A DNA stretch of 64,000 bases. It comes from Paramacrobiotus metropolitanus. Its lineage: Eukaryota; Tardigrada; Eutardigrada; Parachela; Macrobiotidae. Made by a program: the position numbers and the translations under genes. Positions 1 to 7,811 of this stretch are shown here, in pieces (the first letter of the stretch is position 1; each line of letters opens with the position of its first letter). The stretch spans positions 1-64,000 of the forward strand of contig NW_026570357.1 in assembly GCF_019649055.1 (NCBI RefSeq), written 5' to 3'. The notes beneath the pieces were generated by a model, which was not told the DNA's origin, searched no databases, and saw only the letters and a list, made by a program, of their open reading frames with translations.

Positions 1-784
1 TCTTCTGTGCGTATCCCATTATGAATCCAGTGTATAATAATTTGCCAGTCCAAGGAATGACCTTAACTGCCTTTCCGTTTGAGGTCGTTTGAATTCTGAG
101 ACCGCGGTGACCTTTCCGGATCCATTCTGATTCCATCTTCGCTGAGTATATGACCCAGGAATCCCATTTGTCTCATTCCAAATTCGCATTTCGTTGGTTT
201 AATCGTGAATCCTTCCAACCAGACTCATTAAAACATTTCGCAGATTCTGCATGAAAATTCTCCCAAGTTTTTCCGGCGAAGATCACGTCGTCGATATACC
301 CGAAAACGCAACCTTTTCTTTTCGCTTTGAAAGTACTTTATCCATACACAATTGAAATGTTGCTGGTCCGTTGCATACGCCAAATGGCATTCTTTTAAAT
401 CGGTACATTCCATCTTGTGTTACAAAGGTCGTCTTGTTGATTGACGCTGGATCCATTGGGATCTGCCAGAATCCACTTTGTAAGTCCATTTTTCCGTAAT
501 ATTTGTTGCCTGCGCACGCGTCGAGCAACTCATCCGGATTTGGTAACGGGTAATTATTCTTTCCTCGTTAGCTTGTTAAGCGATGTAATTGACGCAAAAT
601 CTTGTTCCCATTGTTCCGTCGCCATTTTTCTTACTGCCAGCACGACTGGAAAACTCCACTCGGCATCTGACGGTTCGATCACATCTTGTGCCAACATCTC
701 TTCGATATGCTTCGTTATAAACTCACGGCCTGTCCAACTCGTTCTGGCCGGGTTACATTTAACTGGTTTCGCATCCCGTGTCAA
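1..784 (-). pseudogene. Ty3-type reverse transcriptase, partial and frame-broken
   Basis: The minus strand carries successive RT landmarks: an entry segment with the GREFITKHIEEML stretch (554-784), the DLQSGFWQIP palm segment with MPFGVCNGPATFQ (283-528), the YIDD catalytic box near 280-300 and an FLGH-type thumb motif near 140-150. They lie in different frames. Breaks fall near 550, near 315 (beside a short A run) and near 108-115 (inside an AAAGGTCA copy). The enzyme would copy element RNA into DNA. Either this copy is dead or the breaks are indel errors in the assembly. RNase H and integrase are outside the window. Confidence 0.85.
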
Positions 785-913
785 TTACGTGAGTGACCCT
801 TTCACATCTCCATACGGTTTCTTTGATGTGGGTAAGACTTTCCAGAATTCCCAAACGCGTTGTACACGTTTTTTCTGCTCTTGCAAGGTCAGGTCCCAAT
901 TTCAAGTTTTCGA

Positions 914-1282
914 TTATCTTTTAAGTTCAGCTTTCGTTGTCTCATCCACCTCAGGGTCTTCGAGTACGTTCTTTACTGTCCCTGCGTTGACCTTTACATT
1001 CTCCATATGTTCATACGGCTCAACGTAGCCGAGAAGCTGATTTTTCTTCACGATTCGGTATTTGCTACTGTGATTTGCGATGACGATTTCGAAGTATTTT
1101 CCCCTGTGGTCCGTCACTCCTGCCAACGGTTGCACTTCAGTTTCCACTTGTGGGACCGGTGTAAACATCAACTTGTTTTGAGCCGGTGCATATTTTCCCA
1201 TCTTGACCTTTACACGTGTGCAGTTTGACGGTTTCAATTTGATTCGCTGATCGCTGTAAACTTTGATCACGTCCTTCGACAT
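914..1282 (-). CDS. Pre-RT segment of the Element I polyprotein
   Basis: A 122-aa ORF with a beta-rich run ending in an ITN-like patch (IVIANHSSKYRIVKKNQLLGYVEP) and a charged tail. In Ty3-type Pol the stretch between protease and RT commonly has this form (an N-x-S/T patch followed by a KKNQ-G turn), so I read it as the protease-RT connector. It lies about 130 bases upstream of the first RT segment in another frame. The 5' limit is uncertain because the next upstream ORF (1557-2231) is in a different frame. Confidence 0.6.
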   Translation of the reverse strand: MSKDVIKVYSDQRIKLKPSNCTRVKVKMGKYAPAQNKLMFTPVPQVETEVQPLAGVTDHRGKYFEIVIANHSSKYRIVKKNQLLGYVEPYEHMENVKVNAGTVKNVLEDPEVDETTKAELKR

Positions 1283-1556
1283 TCTAGCTTTTCCACTTTC
1301 AATCTTCTGACTTTAATATCCTTTTCTTTTTTCCTCATCTACTTCGTCATCTTCATCCAAGTCCATTAAATCCTCTTGCTCCGAAAGGTCACTTACACCT
1401 GAATCTTCCGAAGTTGTTGAGTTATCGCTTGAACTCGTCCACTCGGAGTCGGAGTTACTGCTCTCATATTCTTGTGCAGTGGCTTGACCTTTGTTTGCCT
1501 TTTCGAGTGGACGCTCATCAACTCCTTCATCTTCTGATGAAAGGTCACTTTCGTTT

Positions 1557-2231
1557 TCATGAATCGCTAAGTTTTTTCACTTTCGAATTTTTGAGCAGGG
1601 GTTTGTCCCCTTCTTTTGCCTTTCGCCCATTTCGTGCGGCTACTCTCGGGTGACTCCTCGCTACCCGAATTCTCGTTGGTGACCTTTCTGATTGATCGGA
1701 GTTTGACCTTTCTTCGTCCGATTTTGACTTTTCCAGTTCATTTATTTCTTCGGGACTCGTTAATGGCTTTTCGGTCAACTCGACCGGCGGACATTCCTCA
1801 CCGTTATCGAGTGACCTTTCCCCGTTTTTTGCCTCAGTTGCTGGGTTTTGCTGCTCATTCGATATCCTTTCAACTTCCTCTTTGAACCTTTTCCACATTT
1901 CCCCTCTATCCGTTAACATCTGCGCAATATCGAAAGCCGACTTTGAACTTTCTTCCGTTTCGTTCGATCTTACTTCGACTATTCCATTCGTGTCTTCAAC
2001 TGGTTCCTCTTTGTCTGCTTCTTTTACAGTCCCTTTATCGACTTCACCCTGTCGAACTGTTTCGTAACCTTTAGGTCGTTTAGGACCAACAAAGATGCAG
2101 TTTGCCATCAGCTCTTCGGTGACCCATTCATCATTTGGAATCGTTTCATACATGCACCATGTATCACCGCCTCGTTCGGGGTAGTCCACTCCATCTGGAT
2201 CTGGTGCAAAGGTCACCTTTTTCTTTTGCAC
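1557..2231 (-). CDS. Acidic, Ser/Glu-rich ORF of Element I, function unknown
   Basis: A 224-aa ORF, very rich in E, K, S and D, with no domain I recognise. It contains KVTFAPDPDG near its start and several ERS and KVT tripeptides that are the translated form of the AAAGGTCA DNA motif. The sequence 1286-1556 just downstream is also Glu/Ser/Asp-like on this strand, so this is probably part of a long disordered linker in the Pro-Pol polyprotein rather than a separate gene. Confidence 0.5.
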   Translation of the reverse strand: MQKKKVTFAPDPDGVDYPERGGDTWCMYETIPNDEWVTEELMANCIFVGPKRPKGYETVRQGEVDKGTVKEADKEEPVEDTNGIVEVRSNETEESSKSAFDIAQMLTDRGEMWKRFKEEVERISNEQQNPATEAKNGERSLDNGEECPPVELTEKPLTSPEEINELEKSKSDEERSNSDQSERSPTRIRVARSHPRVAARNGRKAKEGDKPLLKNSKVKKLSDS

Positions 2232-2351
2232 TAATCCCGGTAACCTTCTTTCCGGGCAACCTGTAATTCTCGCATCTCTTTTACGTCAAATTTGGGGATT
2301 TCTTCCTCGAATTTCTTCCAGTATTTCTCGAATGCTTTTTTCGTTTCCTCT

Positions 2352-2853
2352 TTAACGCGTTGTAGTACACTTCAAGTGATTCGTAGACAGGTGTACCAAG
2401 TCCTGCCGGGAAGATGATCGTTCTCCTTCACCTTTATACATGTGGTTCACACGGAAGTCCCAGAAAAGATCAACTCTCGCTTCTTCCCACATTTCTCCTT
2501 CCTCGGTCATTTCTTCTATCTCTCGTTCAATCTTCCTTTCTGTTGCTACCGGATCGAGAGGATCTTGGATTCCTTCTCGACACGTTGCAACCAATGGTTT
2601 AGCCATCTGCCTCTTCCAATTATAAACTTTCCACACATGACAACCACGTTCGATATCTATTCCAATGATACCGTTCGATGTGTGGTTTCCACATTTCGTT
2701 TGTCCGCATGATGCTTTTCGCTTTCTTTTGGGCATGACCTTTAAGGTCTGCTAATGCGGCATTACATCTTGGCCATTCTGAAGGGTCATCTTGAGGCATT
2801 TTCACAACATTCCGCGCATTCCCATTGTGGTTGCACTCTGCACGGATCCTCAA
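2352..2853 (-). CDS. Cys-containing ORF pair of Element I (two overlapping frames)
   Basis: Two minus-strand ORFs overlap: 2620-2853 (77 aa, with spaced Cys and His) and 2352-2735 (127 aa, with CGQTKCGNH and a later C-H pair). The first reads well up to ADLKGH and the second from there on, so a frame break probably lies near 2735, at an AAAGGTCA copy. Spaced C and H residues could form a small zinc-binding module, but I cannot name it. The downstream half is charged and helical (RKIEREIEEMTEEGEMWEE). Confidence 0.45.
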
Positions 2854-2947
2854 AGTAACCGTGGTGACAACTCCCGGCTCGTTCTTCTGGAGTTAATGTC
2901 TTTGACTCGCTTCAGGTTTAACCTGTTCCTGTACTGTGGTATCTTCC

Positions 2948-3826
2948 TCACATTCTGATTGGAGTCACGCTTTTATCCTCAGAGGATATTTCAATGACCT
3001 CTGGTTCTTTTTCTGTTCGGTGACCTTTCAATTGTTCGAGTGCCTTGTCGCGGATTTCGCTTGTAAACATCTGTTCCTCTTCAACTATTCGTTTCAAAAC
3101 TCGTAACCTTTCACTCTTTTTATCCTTCCCCACTTTAGCCGTCTTTATTTCCAGTGCCTCTGGTACTGGGATAGGCTTTGCCCACTCCATGTCTGGCACA
3201 AGAGATTGTTTCGCTGCAACTGCCGCTTCTTTCTGTGTGGCAATTATCTCTTCAATCGTTGGTGACCTTTCAATCGTTGGTGACCTTTGAGAGTCACGTT
3301 CTGTTACTTCCTCTTTGGCTTTATCTGGTAGCCTTTCATTTTGGGTAGCAGATCGTGGTTCGAAAAGGTTCGAATTACGCTCTCGTTCCAAGTTCTCAGT
3401 TGCTGGTGACCTTTCGTCTTCCTTTCCCAGTGCCTCTGGTACTGGGATAACTTTTCCGACTTTTCCATTTTCATTTTTCGTTTCCAGTGCCTCTGGTACT
3501 GGGATAATTTCTTCCTGCTGCACTTTTGTCATTCCCGGTGCCTCTGGTACTGGGATGACTTTTTCTCTTCCCTTCTGTGCCAGCAAGGTCCGATTTAATG
3601 TCTTTTCGATCTCCTGCTGAATCATTTGCAACTGCTCAAATGGTGACAATTCTTTTCGCGTCATCTTTTTCTTTTCGTTTCCCGGTGCCTCTGGTACTGG
3701 GATTAGCGTTTTATTAACCATTTGAGCATTTCCCGTCTGTTTTACAAGTTCGGTGACCTTTCCGACTTGAACTTTGGCGACTGGTTTTGGGTCGTCTTCT
3801 TTCTCTTCTTCACCTTCGTTATCCAT
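2948..3826 (-). CDS. Repeat-rich linker ORF (IPVPEA repeats) of Element I
   Basis: A 292-aa ORF made of charged, disordered sequence with five copies of IPVPEA(L/P) and several ERSP and KGH peptides. Its ATG overlaps the stop codon of the protease reading frame (TAATG near 3826-3830), so translation could continue by stop-start reinitiation. No enzymatic domain is seen. It lies between protease and RT, where standard Ty3 elements have almost nothing, so it is either a spacer domain or a host-interaction segment. Confidence 0.6.
   Translation of the reverse strand: MDNEGEEEKEDDPKPVAKVQVGKVTELVKQTGNAQMVNKTLIPVPEAPGNEKKKMTRKELSPFEQLQMIQQEIEKTLNRTLLAQKGREKVIPVPEAPGMTKVQQEEIIPVPEALETKNENGKVGKVIPVPEALGKEDERSPATENLERERNSNLFEPRSATQNERLPDKAKEEVTERDSQRSPTIERSPTIEEIIATQKEAAVAAKQSLVPDMEWAKPIPVPEALEIKTAKVGKDKKSERLRVLKRIVEEEQMFTSEIRDKALEQLKGHRTEKEPEVIEISSEDKSVTPIRM
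3148..3702 (-). repeat. Five copies of a 22-bp repeat encoding IPVPEA
   Basis: On the plus strand the core GTGCCTCTGGTACTGGGAT recurs near 3155, 3431, 3487, 3538 and 3685, each preceded by CCA or CCG. All copies are in the same coding frame and give IPVPEA. Unlike the AAAGGTCA motif, this repeat therefore behaves like a protein-level repeat. Confidence 0.85.
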
Positions 3827-6029
3827 TAGTACGAATTTCTTTCCAAGAAGTCAAATCCCAATAACACTTGTACGTCGTCACACTTCGGTCGGACGTAGAA
3901 TGAATGTTCGCTAGTCTTTTCCTTAAGGACACTGGCGCTACACAGTAGTGCGTCACCAGGAATCCTGACGTTCCGCTAATTCCATTTATTTTCACCAATC
4001 TGTCAGGTGGCAATGGGAGCATGTGGAGTCCATTCTTCTCGCAAAACGGTTTGCTGATCAGCGACGTCTCAGCGCCGGTGTCCAACATTGCGTTGACCTT
4101 TATGTCTCCCACTTTCACTTCGTGTGTGTACGCTTCAATTCTCTTGGGCAGTTTTCCATTTTGAATCTTCAAAGTATGAATCTTACATTTCACAGGAATG
4201 AGCGATACTGGTCCCGGATCCATATCGGGAAGCACTTGTCCTTTTGCTGGAGTGCTATGACCTTTCAATATCTCGCTCAACTTATCAATCCTGTGTGGGA
4301 CGTCAGTTCGAACATCGTAATATTTTCGCGGCTTTGTCTTTTCCGATTGCTTCTCTGGAGCCATTTTACCACTGGTGGCCTTTTGCACATTCCGCACTTG
4401 CTCATTTGCTTTTGTGCTGTGCACGTGACCTTTAGTCACTTCATTTATCGTCTGATGGATTAGTTCCTCTTTACGGTTTTCATTTCGCTTATCTTGCATC
4501 TTCTCAATAACTTTGCTTGTTATTTGGTCAGCTTGTTTCAGTTCATCTGCTTCACTGTCTTTCATCTCATCTGGTGACCTTTCATATGTAACCATATCAT
4601 ATCCCTTTTCGGTCATCCATTGCATCACTTTTGCAGATACTTCATTGTTCGTTTTCGTTGGGTCAATTTGCGAAGACATCCCGTCTGTTCGGGCTGGTGA
4701 CTTGTCATTGGCATCTTTTTGCAGTGCTTGTGATAAGTCCCGTGACCTTTCAACTGCGCTACTCTGTTGCGTTTGCGCTATCTCATTTGACCGTCCTTTT
4801 TGTTCATTTTGCGCTAAGTCCTGTGACCTTTCGTTGCGCTTCATGACAAATCCGCCACCTGTCAGCTTTTGTATGGGGACTTTTTCTCCATAGTTCGGCG
4901 GTTTATCCTGTGGTGGAGCATTACGTGAATGATTCCAGTCAGCGAATGTCTTCTTATATTCCTCTGGATTGAATACTGGGACTGGGTTCGATGACCTTTG
5001 CGCTGGTTTCCCGGTAACCAACTCTTCCAGTCGCTTTCTTTCACATTGCGTTCGCAACTGTTGCATGTCCCAGTAGTCCTCTTGTGACATTCTCGCTTTC
5101 TGCTTTGCTTTCGGCGTCACAGGTATCCACATCCCGTGATTGCCATTCGGTCTGTAGGCCACTTTTTGCCACTTCTCCTTCTGTTGTAATGTTACTGCGT
5201 CCACAAGTGAGTCGTCGGAGTTCTGTGCCATTTCCTTATTCTTTTGCTGCGCTGTTCGCAGTGTCAAGTCTGTTTCTTGACCTTTTAACACGACGCTGTC
5301 GCCGTGACCTTTTGCATTCGCACTCGCTCCTTGACCTTTAACTTGGACTTTTCCAGTAGAAGGTGACCTTTCATCTTTACTAATGACGGTGATATTCTGC
5401 TTAATCCATTCTTGCCTTATTCGCTTCTCTTCTTCGTCTTCTGAACAATTCCAAAACTTTGGCTTTGGTTCCCCGTAACAATCGCACCTTGGCTCATTTG
5501 CCTTGTCGTTTTCTGCCAAAATTTTTCGGAATTTTGCGTGCTGTCTATTTTCCTCTTGCGCAGTGTCGTTCTGCGGTTTCTTCTGATTCAGGAGCGCCTG
5601 TTGAATCTTTGCATTTCGTTGTGCGCGTCGTTGCGCTAACACTTCTTCGCTGCAGTACGGTGACCTTTGATTTTGCTGCACTTTTTGCAGTGTCGCGCTA
5701 CCGTCACGACAATTTCCACTCGCAGTACCATTCTGCGGTGACCTTTGGTCCCGTTGCGCGTTTCCACTCGCAGTACCATTCTGCGGTGACCTTTTATCCA
5801 CTTGGATGTTTCCACTCACAGTGCCATTCTGCGGTGACCTTTCGCTTTGTGACGGTATCCCTATAACCGTTCCATTTCCTTTTTGCGATGACGGCATCCA
5901 TATAGCCGTTTCTCTTTGCTGTGGCGGCATCCATCTAGCCGTTTCTTGTGGTTGCGGCATCCATATAGCCGGTCCACTTTGCTTTTTCGCTGACGGCATC
6001 CATATAGCCGTCGCAGTGGTCACATTCAC
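3819..6029 (-). CDS. Protease-bearing ORF of Element I
   Basis: A 736-aa ORF. About the first 600 residues are low-complexity and repetitive (AIWMP near the N-terminus, then RSPQNGTASGN, then Q/K/E-rich sequence with many ERSP, KGH and ERS). Near residue 645 is VNAMLDTGAETSLIS, the catalytic loop of a retropepsin-type aspartic protease, which cleaves the element polyprotein. The rest of the protease fold continues in another frame from about 3955 (a GFDFL flap-end motif is visible), so the listed C-terminus is probably not the real one; a one-base break lies near 3950-3965. The start ATG at 6029 is 80 bases past the Gag stop in a different frame, so expression from Gag would need frameshifting or reinitiation. 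Confidence 0.75.
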   Translation of the reverse strand: MNVTTATAIWMPSAKKQSGPAIWMPQPQETARWMPPQQRETAIWMPSSQKGNGTVIGIPSQSERSPQNGTVSGNIQVDKRSPQNGTASGNAQRDQRSPQNGTASGNCRDGSATLQKVQQNQRSPYCSEEVLAQRRAQRNAKIQQALLNQKKPQNDTAQEENRQHAKFRKILAENDKANEPRCDCYGEPKPKFWNCSEDEEEKRIRQEWIKQNITVISKDERSPSTGKVQVKGQGASANAKGHGDSVVLKGQETDLTLRTAQQKNKEMAQNSDDSLVDAVTLQQKEKWQKVAYRPNGNHGMWIPVTPKAKQKARMSQEDYWDMQQLRTQCERKRLEELVTGKPAQRSSNPVPVFNPEEYKKTFADWNHSRNAPPQDKPPNYGEKVPIQKLTGGGFVMKRNERSQDLAQNEQKGRSNEIAQTQQSSAVERSRDLSQALQKDANDKSPARTDGMSSQIDPTKTNNEVSAKVMQWMTEKGYDMVTYERSPDEMKDSEADELKQADQITSKVIEKMQDKRNENRKEELIHQTINEVTKGHVHSTKANEQVRNVQKATSGKMAPEKQSEKTKPRKYYDVRTDVPHRIDKLSEILKGHSTPAKGQVLPDMDPGPVSLIPVKCKIHTLKIQNGKLPKRIEAYTHEVKVGDIKVNAMLDTGAETSLISKPFCEKNGLHMLPLPPDRLVKINGISGTSGFLVTHYCVAPVSLRKRLANIHSTSDRSVTTYKCYWDLTSWKEIRTNG

Positions 6030-6030
6030 T
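5690..6030 (-). repeat. Short tandem repeats encoding QNGTASGN and AIWMP
   Basis: Two repeat families lie side by side. On the plus strand GCAGTACCATTCTGCGGTGA recurs near 5718, 5768 and 5816 (diverged) and 6031 (variant), each leading into an AAAGGTCA copy on the coding strand. The sequence GGCATCCATATAGCCG recurs near 5892, 5924, 5956 and 5995. They encode the N-terminal repeats of the protease ORF. Confidence 0.8.
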
Positions 6031-6109
6031 GCAGTACCATTCTGCAGTGTTGACCTTTCCCTTTTATCCGGTGGTTTAGGGTCGGGTCGATCAATAGGCT
6101 CACCGGTGC

Positions 6110-7576
6110 CTACTGATCTTGCCCGTTTCCCTGAACCGGCGCCCCGACTTGTTGCGCGCCTTGCACATTTCCCTGCTGTTGTTCATTCACCGGGCCGCCT
6201 CCGTTTGGCTGGCCACTACCCTGTTGGTAGTTTCCGCCTCCATTTCCACCGCCTCTGTAATTTCCGCGGCCATAGCCTCTGTTCCTTCCTCTGAAGCCGC
6301 CGCGGCCGAAGCCACCGCCGCGATAGCCGCCGCCTTGGCCGCCCCCATTTCCATTTCCATAGTTCCCATTACCTTGCTGATTCTGAAAGTTTGCTTTCGC
6401 CTGGTACCATTGCGTGATCAGGTCATATCCATTTGCGACCGCTTGGCGCCAACCACCGAGCCCGCGCAGTCGTTGCCACTCGTTGAAGGCAAACAGGTTT
6501 GGGTTCTGTTCCGGTGGTGTGTTGGCGAATTTGCATCCCTGGGTCTGGTGGTTGCCATACATACAGTACTGGCACATCTGCACATTGTTCGCCACCCATC
6601 CGTCAATCATCTGGAACTTAAACTCAGTTCGTGACCCTTGGTTTTGCTGTTGATTCCCTCTGAAGTTCCCTTGACCTTGACCTTGTCCCTGATTCTGGAA
6701 GTTCCCCTGACCTCCATTCCAATTTCCATTTCCGTATCCATTTCCGCCAAAGTTTCCGTTACCCCCTCCTTGTTGTGGTAACACGACATTCATAGGGACC
6801 ATATTCTGTGGTGCGGGTGGGGCTACATTCTGGGGAGTCACATTCTGGGCTACTGGTCTCACTTGAGCTGCTGCCTGTATCGCCGCCACCATTGCATATG
6901 TTATCGGTTGTCCCGTCTGACTGTCGATAAAGGTCACCTTTTCGGTGACCTCTCTGACCGGAGTCTCCACGCGGTACTCAACCGGCTGCTGGACTGGCGC
7001 AGCTGCCATTCTCTGTTGCGGCACGTTTTCAACTTGGCCTTGGCGGATGGTCACGTATTCCTGATTACGTTGACCTTTTGGTGCCTTGTATTTTTCTTCG
7101 CCCGTTGCCCAATGTCGGAAGAAGTCCTTCACATCCGTTGGCGTCTTGCACTTCTGTATACGCAGTGCCTTGTAGAGTTCATTGTCCACTCTACATCCTT
7201 CAATTAGGAAGCCAACTGCTTGCTTCTCGGTGATGATCCGTTTTGCTTTGAATCGCATCATCGCCTGGTAGTACTGGTCAAGCGATTCCTTTCCCAGTTC
7301 GAATTTCCTTGCGTAGGCCTCACGTAAGCCTAAGACTTCTTCGTCTCTATCGCCATATTCATCTTTGAATTTCTCCATCCATTCAGTTATTGAATATTCG
7401 ATTCTATCTTCTGCTGCGATGTCCTTTTCTCCTTCGAACCAAATTTTGGCAGGACCTTTGACCGCACTAGCAATCTCAATCATAATTTGGTCGTCCGTTA
7501 GCTGGTAGGTTCTTTGGGTTTCTTTTACTAGTCGTGTCCAGCCGCTCACCGTGTCGCGACTGCCGTCAAAGGTCAT
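6110..7576 (-). CDS. gag: Gag of Element I
   Basis: A 488-aa ORF. Residues 1-160 form a helical capsid-like core of the retrotransposon-Gag type (starts MTFDGSRDTVSGW, then WFEGE, W-M-E-K-F and a DQYYQAM helix). A Pro/Gln linker follows, then a Gly/Asn/Gln-rich stretch (270-315), a single CCHC zinc knuckle CQYCMYGNHQTQGC (about 335-348) and an RGG-rich RNA-binding tail (about 415-445). Gag would assemble the particle and bind element RNA. The ATG overlaps the stop of the upstream 68-aa ORF as ATGA, so the start is probably reached by coupled reinitiation. The Gag of Element II shares TFDG...V.GW and the knuckle spacing. Confidence 0.88.
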   Translation of the reverse strand: MTFDGSRDTVSGWTRLVKETQRTYQLTDDQIMIEIASAVKGPAKIWFEGEKDIAAEDRIEYSITEWMEKFKDEYGDRDEEVLGLREAYARKFELGKESLDQYYQAMMRFKAKRIITEKQAVGFLIEGCRVDNELYKALRIQKCKTPTDVKDFFRHWATGEEKYKAPKGQRNQEYVTIRQGQVENVPQQRMAAAPVQQPVEYRVETPVREVTEKVTFIDSQTGQPITYAMVAAIQAAAQVRPVAQNVTPQNVAPPAPQNMVPMNVVLPQQGGGNGNFGGNGYGNGNWNGGQGNFQNQGQGQGQGNFRGNQQQNQGSRTEFKFQMIDGWVANNVQMCQYCMYGNHQTQGCKFANTPPEQNPNLFAFNEWQRLRGLGGWRQAVANGYDLITQWYQAKANFQNQQGNGNYGNGNGGGQGGGYRGGGFGRGGFRGRNRGYGRGNYRGGGNGGGNYQQGSGQPNGGGPVNEQQQGNVQGAQQVGAPVQGNGQDQ

Positions 7577-7779
7577 AGTGGTGTTTTCCTAGCCATCGAG
7601 TTGAGCGCTTTTGTCAATTGCACCGCTGTGTTTTCTGCTCTCTGGTCATCGTCTTCTTCGCTGCTTTCATCATCGTTTTGGTTTCGTCTCGCTTTCCCAT
7701 AACGGGATTTCCTTGGGCGCTCCTGCCGGCTGGGGGGTCTGTCCCGTCGTCCTTCATCAATGAACACATTTGTTTCCAT
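7573..7779 (-). CDS. 68-aa charged ORF immediately upstream of Gag
   Basis: A short ORF starting METNVFIDEG and ending SMARKTPL. It is rich in R, D and E, with a poly-acidic patch (ESSEEDDD) and no recognisable domain. Its stop overlaps the Gag ATG (ATGA), and its ATG lies about 30 bases after the coiled-coil ORF stop. It may be a true small protein, the N-terminal part of Gag, or a device to deliver ribosomes to the Gag start. Another ATG at 7805 opens a different frame and looks spurious. Confidence 0.5.
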   Translation of the reverse strand: METNVFIDEGRRDRPPSRQERPRKSRYGKARRNQNDDESSEEDDDQRAENTAVQLTKALNSMARKTPL

Positions 7780-7811
7780 GTGCGGGGGAAATTGTGAAGG
7801 GTCACCTCGAC

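Noticed and set aside
1-1282. Large plus-strand ORFs such as 441-1028 and 860-1228
   Set aside because: They are shadows of the minus-strand pol frames; the minus strand carries the RT motifs.
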